This document shows positions 1-6,467 of a DNA stretch of 7,116 nucleotides, piece after piece. The position numbers and the translations under genes were made by a program. Source of the stretch: an uncultured Streptomyces sp. (GTDB taxonomy: Bacteria > Actinomycetota > Actinomycetes > Streptomycetales > Streptomycetaceae); NCBI GenBank assembly GCA_946480485.1, contig CAMLJW010000276.1, positions 1 through 7,116 on the forward strand, given 5' to 3'. The stretch's first letter is position 1, and each line of letters begins with the position of its first letter. The notes beneath the pieces are model-generated. The model had not been told where the DNA came from, did not search any database, and was given only the letters and a program-made list of their open reading frames with translations.

Positions 1-58
1 TCGCATTCCGACCTCCCCGGAATACGACCCGCCCCGCTCTGCCCGTAAGCCCGGTGTC
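1..58. other. parB downstream flank
   Basis: This is the short sequence beyond the parB stop codon. It contains one small inverted repeat: 6-bp arms at 5-10 and 18-23 (ATTCCG / CGGAAT) with a 7-nt loop. On the minus strand this would form a weak stem-loop about 36 nt past the parB stop. There is no T run after it, so calling it a terminator would be speculative. No coding signal is seen. Confidence 0.3.
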
Positions 59-1156
59 CTACTCTTCCTCTTCTTCCGCTTCCGAGAGCCGCTGCTCCAG
101 AACCGGCCCCTCGCCCGGGGCGAGCGAGCCGAGAATCCGCTCCAGGTCGTCCATCGAGGCGAACTCGACTGTGATCTTGCCCTTCTTCTGGCCGAGGTCG
201 ACCTTCACCCGCGTCTCGAACCGGTCCGAGAGACGCGTGGCGAGATCGGTCAGCACCGGAGAGAGCCGAGCACCGGCCCGCGGCCCCTTGGAACGCGGAG
301 GGGACTTCGGTCGCGATCCCATGAGGGTGACGATCTCCTCAACCGCCCGCACCGAGAGCCCCTCAGCCACAATGCGATGAGCCAGCCTGTCCTGCTCCTC
401 CGAGTCGTCCACGGAGAGCAGAGCACGCGCGTGACCGGCGGACAGAACCCCGGCGGCGACACGGCGCTGCACCGCGGGCGAGAGCTTCAACAGGCGCAAC
501 GTGTTGGAGACCTGGGGACGAGAACGGCCGATCCGGTCCGCCAGCTGGTCGTGCGTGCAATTGAAGTCCTTGAGGAGCTGGTCGTAAGCAGCCGCCTCCT
601 CCAGCGGGTTCAGCTGAGCCCGATGCAGGTTCTCCAAGAGCGCGTCCAGGAGAAGTTTCTCGTCCTCCGTGGCCCGCACAATCGCCGGAATGGCCTCGAG
701 CCCCGCCTCACGGCAGGCCCGCCAACGGCGCTCGCCCATGATGAGCTCGTAGCGCGCATCACCCAACTGCCGTACGACAACAGGTTGGAGAAGCCCGACC
801 TCCTTGATGGAGGTGACGAGTTCCGCCAGAGCGTCCTCGTCGAAAACATCACGCGGCTGGCGCGGGTTCGGCGTGATGGAGTCGAGGGGCAGCTCGGCAA
901 AATGCGCACCGAGGGGAGCCGGCGGCGTCTCGCTGAGACCATTCCCCAACGATTCTTCGGTGTCATATGAAACGTTGGTCGGCGGAAGCGAAGCGACCTT
1001 CGCCGCCGCCACTCCGCGATCTGCGGTACGTACAGGCACCGCACCCGGCGACGTGGACGCTCCACCCCCCGCCAGGGACCCCGCCTTCTCCGCTGTTGGG
1101 GCAGCAGGGATCAGTGCGCCGAGACCACGGCCCAGCCCCCTCCGTCGCTCGCTCAC
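59..1156 (-). CDS. parB: ParB chromosome-partitioning protein (parS-binding CTPase)
   Basis: ParB binds parS, loads as a CTP-dependent clamp, spreads to form the nucleoprotein complex around the origin, and works with ParA in segregation. The 365-residue product has all the family parts. An N-terminal basic ParA-contact peptide is at 1-17 ([14 protein letters not shown]). A low-complexity linker runs to about 85. The N-terminal CTPase domain carries NPRQPR at 97-102, GERRWRA at 141-147 and [13 protein letters not shown] at 175-187. The central helix-turn-helix is near 201-225 ([23 protein letters not shown]). The C-terminal dimerisation domain is about 298-346, followed by an acidic EAEEEEE tail. 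The start is GTG at 1156, overlapping the parA TGA by 4 nt, with GAGGGG five nt upstream inside parA. This implies translational coupling in a parAB operon. The stop is TAG. Confidence 0.97.
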   Translation of the reverse strand: MSERRRGLGRGLGALIPAAPTAEKAGSLAGGGASTSPGAVPVRTADRGVAAAKVASLPPTNVSYDTEESLGNGLSETPPAPLGAHFAELPLDSITPNPRQPRDVFDEDALAELVTSIKEVGLLQPVVVRQLGDARYELIMGERRWRACREAGLEAIPAIVRATEDEKLLLDALLENLHRAQLNPLEEAAAYDQLLKDFNCTHDQLADRIGRSRPQVSNTLRLLKLSPAVQRRVAAGVLSAGHARALLSVDDSEEQDRLAHRIVAEGLSVRAVEEIVTLMGSRPKSPPRSKGPRAGARLSPVLTDLATRLSDRFETRVKVDLGQKKGKITVEFASMDDLERILGSLAPGEGPVLEQRLSEAEEEEE

Positions 1157-2226
1157 TGAATCCCCTCTACCGTGCTCTGATCGTTGTGTGCACCCAAGTG
1201 GGCATGCTGTGCGTCGTACGACACCCCGACGCCGCGCAACGCGATTTCCCGTGCCGCCTCAAGATACGACAGGGCACCGCTCGACCCCGGGTCGTAGGTC
1301 AGTACCGTTTGCCCGTAGCTCGGCGCCTCAGAGATACGGACCGAACGCGGGATGCTCGTCCGCAGCACTTCCTCGCCGAAGTGGTTCCGCACTTCGTCCG
1401 CGACCTGAGACGCCAGTCGGGTTCGGCCGTCGTACATGGTGAGCAGGATCGTCGACACATGCAGGGAGGGGTTGAGGTGGCCCCGCACAAGGTCGACGTT
1501 CCTCAGCAGCTGGCCCAGACCCTCCAGCGCGTAGTACTCGCACTGGATGGGGATCAAGACCTCCGCACCAGCGACCATTGCGTTGACCGTCAGCAGGCCC
1601 AGTGACGGCGGGCAGTCAATAAGGATGTAGTCCAGCGGCTGCTCATACGCCTGGATCGCCCGCTGCAGTCGGCTCTCCCGCGCCACCAGGGACACCAGCT
1701 CAATCTCCGCACCGGCGAGATCGATCGTGGCGGGTGCGCAGAACAACCCCTCGACATCGGGGACCGGCTGGACAACCTCGGAGAGCGGCTTGCTCTCGAC
1801 CAGGACGTCGTAGATGGATGGGACTTCCGCGTGATGGTCGATGCCGAGCGCGGTGGACGCATTGCCCTGAGGGTCGAGGTCGATCACCAGGACCCGCCCA
1901 CCGTGCAAGGCGAGCGAGGCGGCCAGGTTGACCGTCGTCGTGGTCTTACCCACCCCGCCCTTCTGGTTGGCGACCACCATCACACGGGTCCGCTCGGGCC
2001 GCGGAAAGCCCTCGCCGGCGCGGCCTAGAGCATCCACCGCCAGTTGGGCAGCACGACCGATGGGAGTGTCGTCCATCGAGGGCGGTGTTTCACGTGAAAC
2101 GTCCTCCCCCATCGACTCGGTACGGGGACCGGGGACCGGATCGGTCATCGGTCCCGCGATGTTAGCGTCGGACCGCAAGGATTCACTCTCCTCGACTTCA
2201 GGCTCGCAATGAACAGAGCCTCCCAT
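1153..2226 (-). CDS. parA: ParA chromosome-partitioning ATPase (start uncertain)
   Basis: This is a ParA/Soj-type P-loop ATPase that binds DNA nonspecifically as an ATP dimer and positions ParB-parS complexes. Numbered from the chosen ATG (357 residues), the deviant Walker A is at 89-96 (KGGVGKTT), the second motif IDLDPQG at 115-121 and Walker [10 protein letters not shown] at 200-208. The catalytic core begins near residue 80 ([11 protein letters not shown]). The start is not settled. The frame is open to a GTG at 2454 (433 residues), and in-frame ATGs occur at 2226, 2148, 2112 and 2076. None has a convincing ribosome-binding site. I chose 2226 because it matches my recollection of a roughly 357-residue Streptomyces ParA. 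A hand count of third-codon G+C gives about 65% upstream of 2076 and about 80% in the first part of the core, so 2076 (307 residues) is also possible. The gene is followed directly by parB with a 4-nt overlap. Confidence 0.93.
   Translation of the reverse strand: MGGSVHCEPEVEESESLRSDANIAGPMTDPVPGPRTESMGEDVSRETPPSMDDTPIGRAAQLAVDALGRAGEGFPRPERTRVMVVANQKGGVGKTTTTVNLAASLALHGGRVLVIDLDPQGNASTALGIDHHAEVPSIYDVLVESKPLSEVVQPVPDVEGLFCAPATIDLAGAEIELVSLVARESRLQRAIQAYEQPLDYILIDCPPSLGLLTVNAMVAGAEVLIPIQCEYYALEGLGQLLRNVDLVRGHLNPSLHVSTILLTMYDGRTRLASQVADEVRNHFGEEVLRTSIPRSVRISEAPSYGQTVLTYDPGSSGALSYLEAAREIALRGVGVSYDAQHAHLGAHNDQSTVEGIQ
2087..2100. promoter_or_regulatory. parS: parS centromere site (internal to parA)
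   Basis: The sequence is a perfect 14-bp palindrome GTTTCACGTGAAAC, identical to the actinobacterial ParB-binding parS consensus. It lies inside the parA reading frame, where it encodes V-S-R-E-T just upstream of the ATG at 2076. ParB would nucleate here and spread into parAB, which organises the origin region and may also affect parAB transcription. Confidence 0.95.
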
Positions 2227-2262
2227 GTCTTCGGGGTCGTGAACCAGCGAGGCCCGTGCTTC

Positions 2263-2289
2263 TGTGGAGAAATCCACCTCTGTGGACAA
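2263..2289 (-). promoter_or_regulatory. Pair of DnaA-box-like nonamers at the head of parA
   Basis: Read on the minus strand, 2281-2289 is TTGTCCACA, an exact match to the preferred Streptomyces DnaA box. 2263-2271 is TTCTCCACA, one mismatch. Both point the same way and start 18 bp apart. They lie between the two parS sites. In the parA frame both encode L/F-S-T-E, so the similarity could partly reflect a repeated peptide. DnaA binding here is an inference. Confidence 0.5.
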
Positions 2290-2438
2290 CTCCGCGCCCC
2301 CTCCGAGGGACGTCTTTTCCACGGGAGAGGGTCTGTCTCCGCGGGATCCAAGGGAACCACGGGATCCACGGGTACTGCGGTCGCGGGGTTCGGCCGCAGC
2401 CCGGCCGCGAGTGATGATGCCGTGCAGCAGTGAGCGAC

Positions 2439-2452
2439 GTTTCACGTGAAAC
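2439..2452. promoter_or_regulatory. parS: parS centromere site (upstream of parA)
   Basis: This is a second perfect GTTTCACGTGAAAC palindrome, 352 bp from the first. Its last base overlaps the GTG at 2454-2452 that opens the longest parA frame. It sits 94 bp beyond the rsmG stop codon, within the likely parAB promoter region. ParB bound here could therefore feed back on its own operon, in addition to the site's centromere role. Confidence 0.95.
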
Positions 2453-2545
2453 ACGATGCACAGCGTCCGCGACCATGCCTGCGCGACACTCCGACATGCA
2501 TAGGTCTGGCAGCTTGTGTGGAGTACGTCTCGTCGTCAGGACGGA

Positions 2546-3262
2546 TCAGCGACGACGCCGCGCCCGGCCTGTCCGTGCCGCCTTGGCCCGCTTGGCCGCG
2601 AAGCGCACACCGCCCGGGCTCTCCCCGACCTCGACCCGCACCACGGTGGCGAGCGGACTCACCACGCCCTCACCGACATGGAGTACGGAAGTCTGCACAG
2701 CACCAAGCTTACTCAGGGCGGCTCCGGCGCTCTTGACCTCTTCGGCAGCGGTATCACCCTTGAGGAGAAGCATCTCTCCGTACGGGCGCAGCAGCGGAAC
2801 TCCCCATGCCGCGAGGCGGTCCAAGGGCGCCACAGCCCGTGCCGTCACCACATGGACCGGAGGGAGCTTGCCCAGGACCTCCTCGGCGCGGCCGCGGACA
2901 ACAGTGACGTGGTCGAGCCCCAGCAGCTCGACCACCTCAGTGAGGAAATTCGTTCGTCGCAGCAGCGGTTCCAGCAGCGTGATCTTCAGGTCGGGGCGCA
3001 CGAGGGCCAGCGGGATGCCGGGCAACCCAGCGCCCGAGCCGACGTCGCACACGATCACCCCCTCGGGCACGACCTCGGAGAGCACCGCACAGTTCAACAA
3101 GTGCCGCTCCCAGAGACGGGGTACTTCACGCGGGCCGATCAGACCCCGCTGTACCCCCGCATCCGCCAGCAGCTCCGCGTACCGGACCGCGTCTGCGAAG
3201 CGATCACCGAATACCGCCCGGGCTACCTCAGGCGCAGGGGGGAGCTCCGCTGCCTCCGTCAC
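2546..3262 (-). CDS. rsmG: RsmG (GidB) 16S rRNA m7G methyltransferase
   Basis: RsmG is a SAM-dependent enzyme that methylates N7 of G527 (E. coli numbering) in the 530 loop of 16S rRNA. In Streptomyces, loss of rsmG gives low-level streptomycin resistance and can raise antibiotic production. The 238-residue product shows the family signature WERHLLN at 51-57, the SAM-binding glycine motif DVGSGAGLPG at 73-82, LLEPLLRRTNFL at 96-107 and TARAVAPL at 140-147. The C-terminus is a basic tail (KRAKAARTGRARRRR). The frame is open further upstream to 3331, but I place the start at GTG 3262: GGAAGGA sits 9 nt before it, and the extra 23 upstream residues look unlike the family. The gene ends 91 nt before the GTG that opens the longest parA frame. 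Confidence 0.95.
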   Translation of the reverse strand: MTEAAELPPAPEVARAVFGDRFADAVRYAELLADAGVQRGLIGPREVPRLWERHLLNCAVLSEVVPEGVIVCDVGSGAGLPGIPLALVRPDLKITLLEPLLRRTNFLTEVVELLGLDHVTVVRGRAEEVLGKLPPVHVVTARAVAPLDRLAAWGVPLLRPYGEMLLLKGDTAAEEVKSAGAALSKLGAVQTSVLHVGEGVVSPLATVVRVEVGESPGGVRFAAKRAKAARTGRARRRR

Positions 3263-3271
3263 GGGGAACCG

Positions 3272-3278
3272 TCCTTCC
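3272..3278 (-). promoter_or_regulatory. rsmG ribosome-binding site
   Basis: On the minus strand the sequence is GGAAGGA, 9 nt before the GTG at 3262. This purine-rich Shine-Dalgarno match decides the rsmG start against the earlier in-frame ATG at 3331. Just upstream (3289-3303) is a small 5-bp stem with a 5-nt loop, AGCGC / GCGCT, that could fold in the rsmG leader. Confidence 0.7.
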
Positions 3279-3359
3279 GTACCGCATAAGCGCACTGAGC
3301 GCTGACCACCAGGACCACGAGGATCCATCAAGGACTATCAGGATCAGGCTGACAAGGTT

Positions 3360-3388
3360 CGGCCCCGCCTGCGCAACAGACGGGGCCG
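3360..3388 (-). terminator. GC-rich stem-loop after jag
   Basis: An inverted repeat has perfect 8-bp all-G/C arms (CGGCCCCG at 3360-3367, CGGGGCCG at 3381-3388) and a 13-nt loop. It lies 19 nt past the jag stop in the 145-bp gap before rsmG, the widest gap in the minus-strand cluster below rpmH. There is no U tract on the transcript side, which is common in high-GC actinobacterial terminators. It could be a partial terminator or attenuator separating the rpmH-jag unit from rsmG-parAB, or an mRNA 3'-end stabiliser. Confidence 0.55.
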
Positions 3389-3407
3389 GTGGAATGTACG
3401 TACCGAT

Positions 3408-3920
3408 TCAGGCGGGAAGAACGACGACGAAGCGCTGCGGCTCCTCGCCCTCGGACTCGCTGCGCAGACCGGCGGCCTTGACCGCGTCATGCACGACCTT
3501 GCGCTCGAAGGGAGTCATCGGCTTCAGCTTCACCGGCTCGCCGGAGCTCTTGACCTCGGCCGCGGCCTTGGCGCCCAGCTCGGAAAGCTCCTCACGCTTC
3601 TTGGCGCGGTAGCCCCCGATGTCCAGCATCAGCCGACTGCGGTCCCCAGTCTCCCGGTGAACGGCCAGCCGTGTGAGTTCCTGGAGTGCCTCCAGCACCT
3701 CACCGTCACGGCCAACCAGCTTCTGCAGATCACGGCTGCCGGTGTCACTGACGATCGAGACAGCGGCGCGATCGGCCTCGACGTCCATGTCGATGTCACC
3801 GTCGAGGTCGGCGATGTCCAGCAGACCCTCGAGATAGTCCGCCGCGATCTCACCCTCCTGCTCCAGGCGAGTCAGGGTGTCGCCAACCTCGGTGGCCGCG
3901 GAGGTGGTGCCTTCCGTCAC
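3408..3920 (-). CDS. jag: Jag/KhpB-like KH-R3H RNA-binding protein
   Basis: This is a SpoIIIJ-associated (Jag/KhpB/EloR) family protein, a single-strand RNA-binding protein usually encoded next to yidC. The 170-residue product has a strongly acidic N-terminal segment (about 14-50, many D/E). It then has a KH domain with the G-R-D-G loop at 70-73 (KLVGRDGEVLEALQ), and an R3H domain with Arg140-x3-His144 (FERKVVHDAV). The separate Jag_N domain of Firmicutes homologues is not apparent, which fits short actinobacterial members. The start is GTG at 3920 with GAAGGAG 8 nt upstream, directly after the yidC stop. The 15-nt gap to yidC supports co-transcription and possibly coupled translation. Its client RNAs cannot be read from the sequence. 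Confidence 0.93.
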   Translation of the reverse strand: MTEGTTSAATEVGDTLTRLEQEGEIAADYLEGLLDIADLDGDIDMDVEADRAAVSIVSDTGSRDLQKLVGRDGEVLEALQELTRLAVHRETGDRSRLMLDIGGYRAKKREELSELGAKAAAEVKSSGEPVKLKPMTPFERKVVHDAVKAAGLRSESEGEEPQRFVVVLPA

Positions 3921-3935
3921 GGGATGGGCTCCTTC

Positions 3936-5273
3936 TTACTTCTTGGAGGGGGACTTGGGCCGCTGAGGACCCTTGCGCTGTCCGGACTGGGCCTTACTGC
4001 GTGTGCCACCGGAGGCGGGCTTGCCCCCCGAAGCAGGCTTGCCCCCCGAGGCAGGCTTGCCACCAGTCGCGGACTTGCCGCCCGCCGGCTTGGCGCCGGG
4101 CTTGGCATCCTGCGGCTCGTCGGGCTTGGTCAGGGAAGTCTTCGCCCCTGAGTCTTCCGTCGCCTTGGCAGAGCCATGGGTGCTGCCCGACTGACGCTGG
4201 GACTTGCTCTGCCGCTTGGGCTGCTGACGCTTGGGGGCGCCAGTCGCCGGCATGCCGTCCTCGGTTTCGGCGATGGTCGATACCTCGCTCTTCGCCACGG
4301 TGCCGTCCGAGTCGGCCGCGAGGCCCACCTTGTTCAGACCGTTGACGAACTTGCGCTCGTATTCGTTGCGGTCACGGCCCTTGACCACGATGGCCTTGAC
4401 GACAGCGCGCTCACGGCGGCTGCGGGTCGTGCCGTGGTGCGTGACGTGCTTGAGCAGGCGCTCGAGGAACGCGGCCTGGGCCTTGGAGCCCGGGGTCGGG
4501 TTCTGGTGGATCACGTACATCTGCTGGCCCATGGTCCACACGTTGGTGGTCAGCCAGTAGACGAGGACACCGACCGGGAAGTTGATACCGAAGACCGCGA
4601 ACATGACCGGGAAGACGTACATCAGCATCTTCTGCTGCTGCATGAACGGCGTCTTCACCGTGGTGTCGACGTTCTTCGTCATCAGCTGGCGCTGCGTGTA
4701 GAACTGCGACGCCGACATCAGGACGATCATGATCGCGGTGACCACGCGGACGTCGGTCAGCGAGGCACCGAGGGCCTCAACCTTGCTCGAGCTGTCCGTG
4801 AACTTTGCGGCCAGCGGGGCACCGAAGATGTGCGCCTTCTGCGCGCTCTCCAGCAGCTGGTTGTTGATCACGCCGATGGTGTCGTTCGACGCGATGCTGT
4901 TGAGCACGTGGTACAGGGCGAAGAAGAACGGGGACTGCGCCAGGATGGGAAGGCACGAGGAGAGCGGGTTGGTGCCCGTCTCCTTGTACAGCTTCATCAT
5001 TTCTTCGGACTGACGCTGCTTGTCGTTCTTGTAGCGCTCCTGGATCTTCTTCATCTCGGGCTGGAGCGTCTGCATGGCCCGGGTCGCCTTGATCTGCTTC
5101 ACGAAGAGCGGGATCAGGCAGATTCGGATCAGGATCACCAGGGACACGATGGACAGGCCCCAGGCCCAGCCCGTGTCCGGGCCGAAGATGGCGCCGTACA
5201 CCGAGTGGAACTGGACGATGACCCAGGAAACAGGTGTCGTGATGAAGCTGAAAATACTGGCAATCGTGTCCAC
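3936..5273 (-). CDS. yidC: YidC/Oxa1-family membrane protein insertase
   Basis: YidC inserts and folds inner-membrane proteins, alone or with SecYEG. The 445-residue product has the five-helix conserved core: hydrophobic segments near 7-28, 36-58, 105-127, 173-192 and 213-247. A positively charged residue, Arg50, lies in the second segment ([10 protein letters not shown]) at the place of the conserved groove arginine. A cytoplasmic charged hairpin (about 60-100, [20 protein letters not shown]) follows. The large periplasmic P1 domain of proteobacterial YidC is absent, as expected for Gram-positives. From about 265 a long basic cytoplasmic tail begins, with RSRRERA, a KRQQPKRQ stretch, then GGKPAS repeats and a Lys-rich end (SPSKK). 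Such tails may contact the ribosome. The start is GTG at 5273 with AAGGAG 8 nt upstream, 3 nt after the yidD stop. Confidence 0.96.
   Translation of the reverse strand: MDTIASIFSFITTPVSWVIVQFHSVYGAIFGPDTGWAWGLSIVSLVILIRICLIPLFVKQIKATRAMQTLQPEMKKIQERYKNDKQRQSEEMMKLYKETGTNPLSSCLPILAQSPFFFALYHVLNSIASNDTIGVINNQLLESAQKAHIFGAPLAAKFTDSSSKVEALGASLTDVRVVTAIMIVLMSASQFYTQRQLMTKNVDTTVKTPFMQQQKMLMYVFPVMFAVFGINFPVGVLVYWLTTNVWTMGQQMYVIHQNPTPGSKAQAAFLERLLKHVTHHGTTRSRRERAVVKAIVVKGRDRNEYERKFVNGLNKVGLAADSDGTVAKSEVSTIAETEDGMPATGAPKRQQPKRQSKSQRQSGSTHGSAKATEDSGAKTSLTKPDEPQDAKPGAKPAGGKSATGGKPASGGKPASGGKPASGGTRSKAQSGQRKGPQRPKSPSKK
4012..4083 (-). repeat. 18-bp tandem repeats encoding GGKPAS units in the YidC tail
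   Basis: Four adjacent 18-bp units begin at 4012, 4030, 4048 and 4066. The first three differ at only a few bases and encode near-identical G-G-K-P-A-S hexapeptides; the fourth is more diverged (G-G-K-S-A-T). The block corresponds to about residues 399-422 of YidC. In-frame tandem units of this kind expand and contract by slippage, so the copy number probably varies among strains. Confidence 0.85.
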
Positions 5274-5276
5274 TAA

Positions 5277-5642
5277 TCAGGCTCCTTGAGCATGGGACGG
5301 GGTCTCGGCAGCCGGGCTCGAGGCATGGTCGGACATACCGTGCCCTCCGGTGGCCGATTCGGCGGCGGAGTTCCCGCCCTTGCGTGAGCGCCAGGCATGA
5401 CGCAGCATCTCGTGCCACCGCGGACGCTTGCGCGGCGGGACATGGTCCACACCGCCCAGCGACCACGGATTGCACCGGAGGATGCGCCAGGCGGTGAGTG
5501 CCGTTCCCTTGACCGCGCCGTGGCGGTCAATGGCCTGGTACCCGTAGTGGGAGCACGACGGGTAGTACTTGCACACCGGCCCGAGCAGCGGGCTGATAGT
5601 CCACTGGTACAGCTTGATAAGAGCCAGCAGCGGGTACTTCAT
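5277..5642 (-). CDS. yidD: YidD membrane protein insertion efficiency factor
   Basis: YidD is a small membrane-associated protein that helps insertion of YidC substrates. The 121-residue product has the DUF37 core at about 4-70: an amphipathic N-terminal helix ([18 protein letters not shown]), the [17 protein letters not shown] signature with Cys24 and Cys30, and RCNPWSLGG with Cys57. After residue 75 it carries a charged, then Ala/Ser/Glu-rich tail of about 45 residues that short homologues lack. The tail looks disordered. The ATG at 5642 overlaps the rnpA stop in an ATGA junction, and a strong GGGAGGGG lies 6 nt upstream inside rnpA. yidC follows 3 nt downstream. Overlap and context both point to coupled expression with rnpA and yidC. 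Confidence 0.94.
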   Translation of the reverse strand: MKYPLLALIKLYQWTISPLLGPVCKYYPSCSHYGYQAIDRHGAVKGTALTAWRILRCNPWSLGGVDHVPPRKRPRWHEMLRHAWRSRKGGNSAAESATGGHGMSDHASSPAAETPSHAQGA

Positions 5643-6010
5643 CGCGCGCCCCCTCCCAGTAGCCGCTGCAGGGCGGCATCCAGGTCTCGGGCCAGCTGTA
5701 CATGGTCGGCGTCACCCGCACCGGGCAGCGCTCGTACGACTACCAGGCTACCGGGGGGCAACAGGGCCACTCGATCGCGCATCAGGTGGCGAAGTCTGCG
5801 CTTTACCTTGTTGCGTACGACGGCGCCGCCCACCGCCTTGCTGACAACGAAACCCGCACGCGACGGGGAAACGCTCTCCCCAGGCGCGTGCGGGTCCATT
5901 GCACCGCTGCGTAGGTGGACGACCAGAAGCGGGCGTCCGGCCCGGCGTCCTCGGCGTACCGCGGTCGCGAAGTCCTCGCGCCGCCTCAGCCGATGCTCGG
6001 TAGGCAGCAC
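5639..6010 (-). CDS. rnpA: RNase P protein component
   Basis: This is the protein subunit of ribonuclease P. It assists the catalytic RNA (not encoded here) in trimming the 5' leader of precursor tRNAs. The 123-residue basic product begins [20 protein letters not shown], the typical N-terminus with the conserved Phe that lines the leader-binding cleft. The RNR signature is at 66-78 ([13 protein letters not shown]). The start is GTG at 6010, 20 nt after the rpmH stop, with only a weak ACAGG upstream. Translation may therefore depend on ribosomes finishing rpmH. It overlaps yidD by 4 nt. An internal stretch (about 36-50, [15 protein letters not shown]) is longer than in compact homologues. Confidence 0.95.
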   Translation of the reverse strand: MLPTEHRLRRREDFATAVRRGRRAGRPLLVVHLRSGAMDPHAPGESVSPSRAGFVVSKAVGGAVVRNKVKRRLRHLMRDRVALLPPGSLVVVRALPGAGDADHVQLARDLDAALQRLLGGGAR

Positions 6011-6030
6011 GTCATGACCTGTTGCTGCGA

Positions 6031-6168
6031 TCAGGCGGAGAGGCGGGCGCGACCCTTGCCACGGCGGGACGCAAGAATCGCGCGGCCGGCACGGGTGCGC
6101 ATACGCAGCCGGAAGCCGTGGGTCTTCGCGCGGCGACGGTTGTTCGGCTGGAAGGTGCGCTTGCTCAC
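6031..6168 (-). CDS. rpmH: Ribosomal protein L34
   Basis: L34 (bL34) is a very small basic protein of the 50S subunit. The 45-residue product [19 protein letters not shown]... matches the whole family from the first residue, with the [21 protein letters not shown] core and the basic [10 protein letters not shown] end. The start is GTG at 6168, with TGGAG 7 nt upstream; the stop is TGA. It is the first gene of the minus-strand cluster and is transcribed divergently from dnaA, the order typical of actinobacterial origin regions. rnpA follows after 20 nt. Confidence 0.97.
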   Translation of the reverse strand: MSKRTFQPNNRRRAKTHGFRLRMRTRAGRAILASRRGKGRARLSA

Positions 6169-6268
6169 TCGGGGGCTCCAGAAAGAATCGGTGGGTGGCG
6201 GGGTGCCGTCCTGGCTGTCACCGTGCGCCCACGAGTAGCTCGCATTACGCCCGAGTGCACCGCTTCCC

Positions 6269-6286
6269 GATCACTCGTTTGTGATC
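6269..6286. promoter_or_regulatory. Small hairpin in the rpmH leader
   Basis: Perfect 6-bp arms GATCAC / GTGATC are separated by a 6-nt loop. The element is A+T-richer than its surroundings and sits about 100 nt upstream of rpmH, inside the predicted 5' leader. As RNA it is a modest hairpin; as DNA it could be a dimer-binding operator. The function is unknown. Confidence 0.35.
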
Positions 6287-6336
6287 TATGCCCATCGGAG
6301 GCAGGCGGCAGCAACCATCGACAACTCGACCTGGTC

Positions 6337-6366
6337 ACGGTACGCGCGGCTACGCCATCCGGTCAA
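6337..6366 (-). promoter_or_regulatory. Candidate rpmH-operon promoter
   Basis: On the minus strand, TTGACC (-35, 6361-6366) and TACCGT (-10, 6337-6342) are separated by 18 bp. The pair fits the principal-sigma (HrdB-type) pattern in Streptomyces. Transcription would start near 6330, leaving a leader of about 160 nt before rpmH. Its -10 hexamer and the following GAC are identical to those of the divergent dnaA promoter candidate. Confidence 0.6.
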
Positions 6367-6387
6367 ACCGGCACCCGCCGCGAGACA

Positions 6388-6408
6388 CTGTCCACAGGCT
6401 GGGGACAA
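6388..6408. promoter_or_regulatory. Inverted pair of DnaA-box-like sites in the dnaA promoter
   Basis: On the plus strand 6388-6396 is CTGTCCACA; on the minus strand 6400-6408 is TTGTCCCCA. Each has one mismatch to TTGTCCACA. The pair ends 4 bp before the dnaA -35 hexamer. Streptomyces dnaA is known to be autoregulated through two DnaA boxes in its promoter, and these are the likely equivalents. They also lie about 21 bp behind the divergent rpmH -35. Confidence 0.75.
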
Positions 6409-6412
6409 CGAC

Positions 6413-6441
6413 TTGAACCGCACCGGCCGCCTGACTACCGT
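6413..6441 (+). promoter_or_regulatory. Candidate dnaA promoter
   Basis: TTGAAC (-35, 6413-6418), a 17-bp spacer and TACCGT (-10, 6436-6441) make a plausible principal-sigma promoter. Initiation would fall near 6448, giving a dnaA leader of about 120 nt. The adjacent DnaA-box-like pair supports the assignment, because DnaA bound there would crowd RNA polymerase. Confidence 0.65.
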
Positions 6442-6467
6442 GACTGGACCCCGATGCGTTCCGTTCT

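Larger units (their letters stand above)
2227..2545 (-). other. parA leader / upstream region between parA and rsmG
   Basis: This 319-bp stretch lies between rsmG and the chosen parA start. Up to 2454 it stays open in the parA frame, so part may be coding N-terminal extension: about 76 residues rich in Arg, Gly and Ser, including R/L-G-S tandem units. It holds one perfect parS (2439-2452) and a pair of DnaA-box-like nonamers (2263-2289). In S. coelicolor two promoters drive parAB, one of them induced at sporulation. By position they should lie here, but I cannot pick convincing -35/-10 hexamers. One GACAC pentamer, the core recognised by the sporulation regulator WhiA, occurs at 2485-2489 on the plus strand. 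A pentamer is too short to support a call. Confidence 0.5.

Noticed and set aside
2430..3305. Long plus-strand open frames antisense to rsmG
   Set aside because: Arg/Ser/Pro/Thr-rich translations typical of high-GC shadow frames; rsmG accounts for the coding signal.
4532..4540. TGGTCCACA, a one-mismatch DnaA-box-like nonamer (also at 5443-5451)
   Set aside because: Single isolated near matches inside conserved codons of yidC and yidD; expected by chance in this composition.
4905..4910. CACGTG hexamer (also at 6923-6928) as a possible further parS
   Set aside because: Only the central hexamer matches; the flanking GTTT/AAAC arms are absent at both places.
4176..5276. A 366-codon plus-strand open frame antisense to yidC
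   Set aside because: yidC on the minus strand is unmistakable. The antisense frame is rich in Arg/His/Leu/Asp, as expected from reading high-GC codons backwards, and resembles no family.
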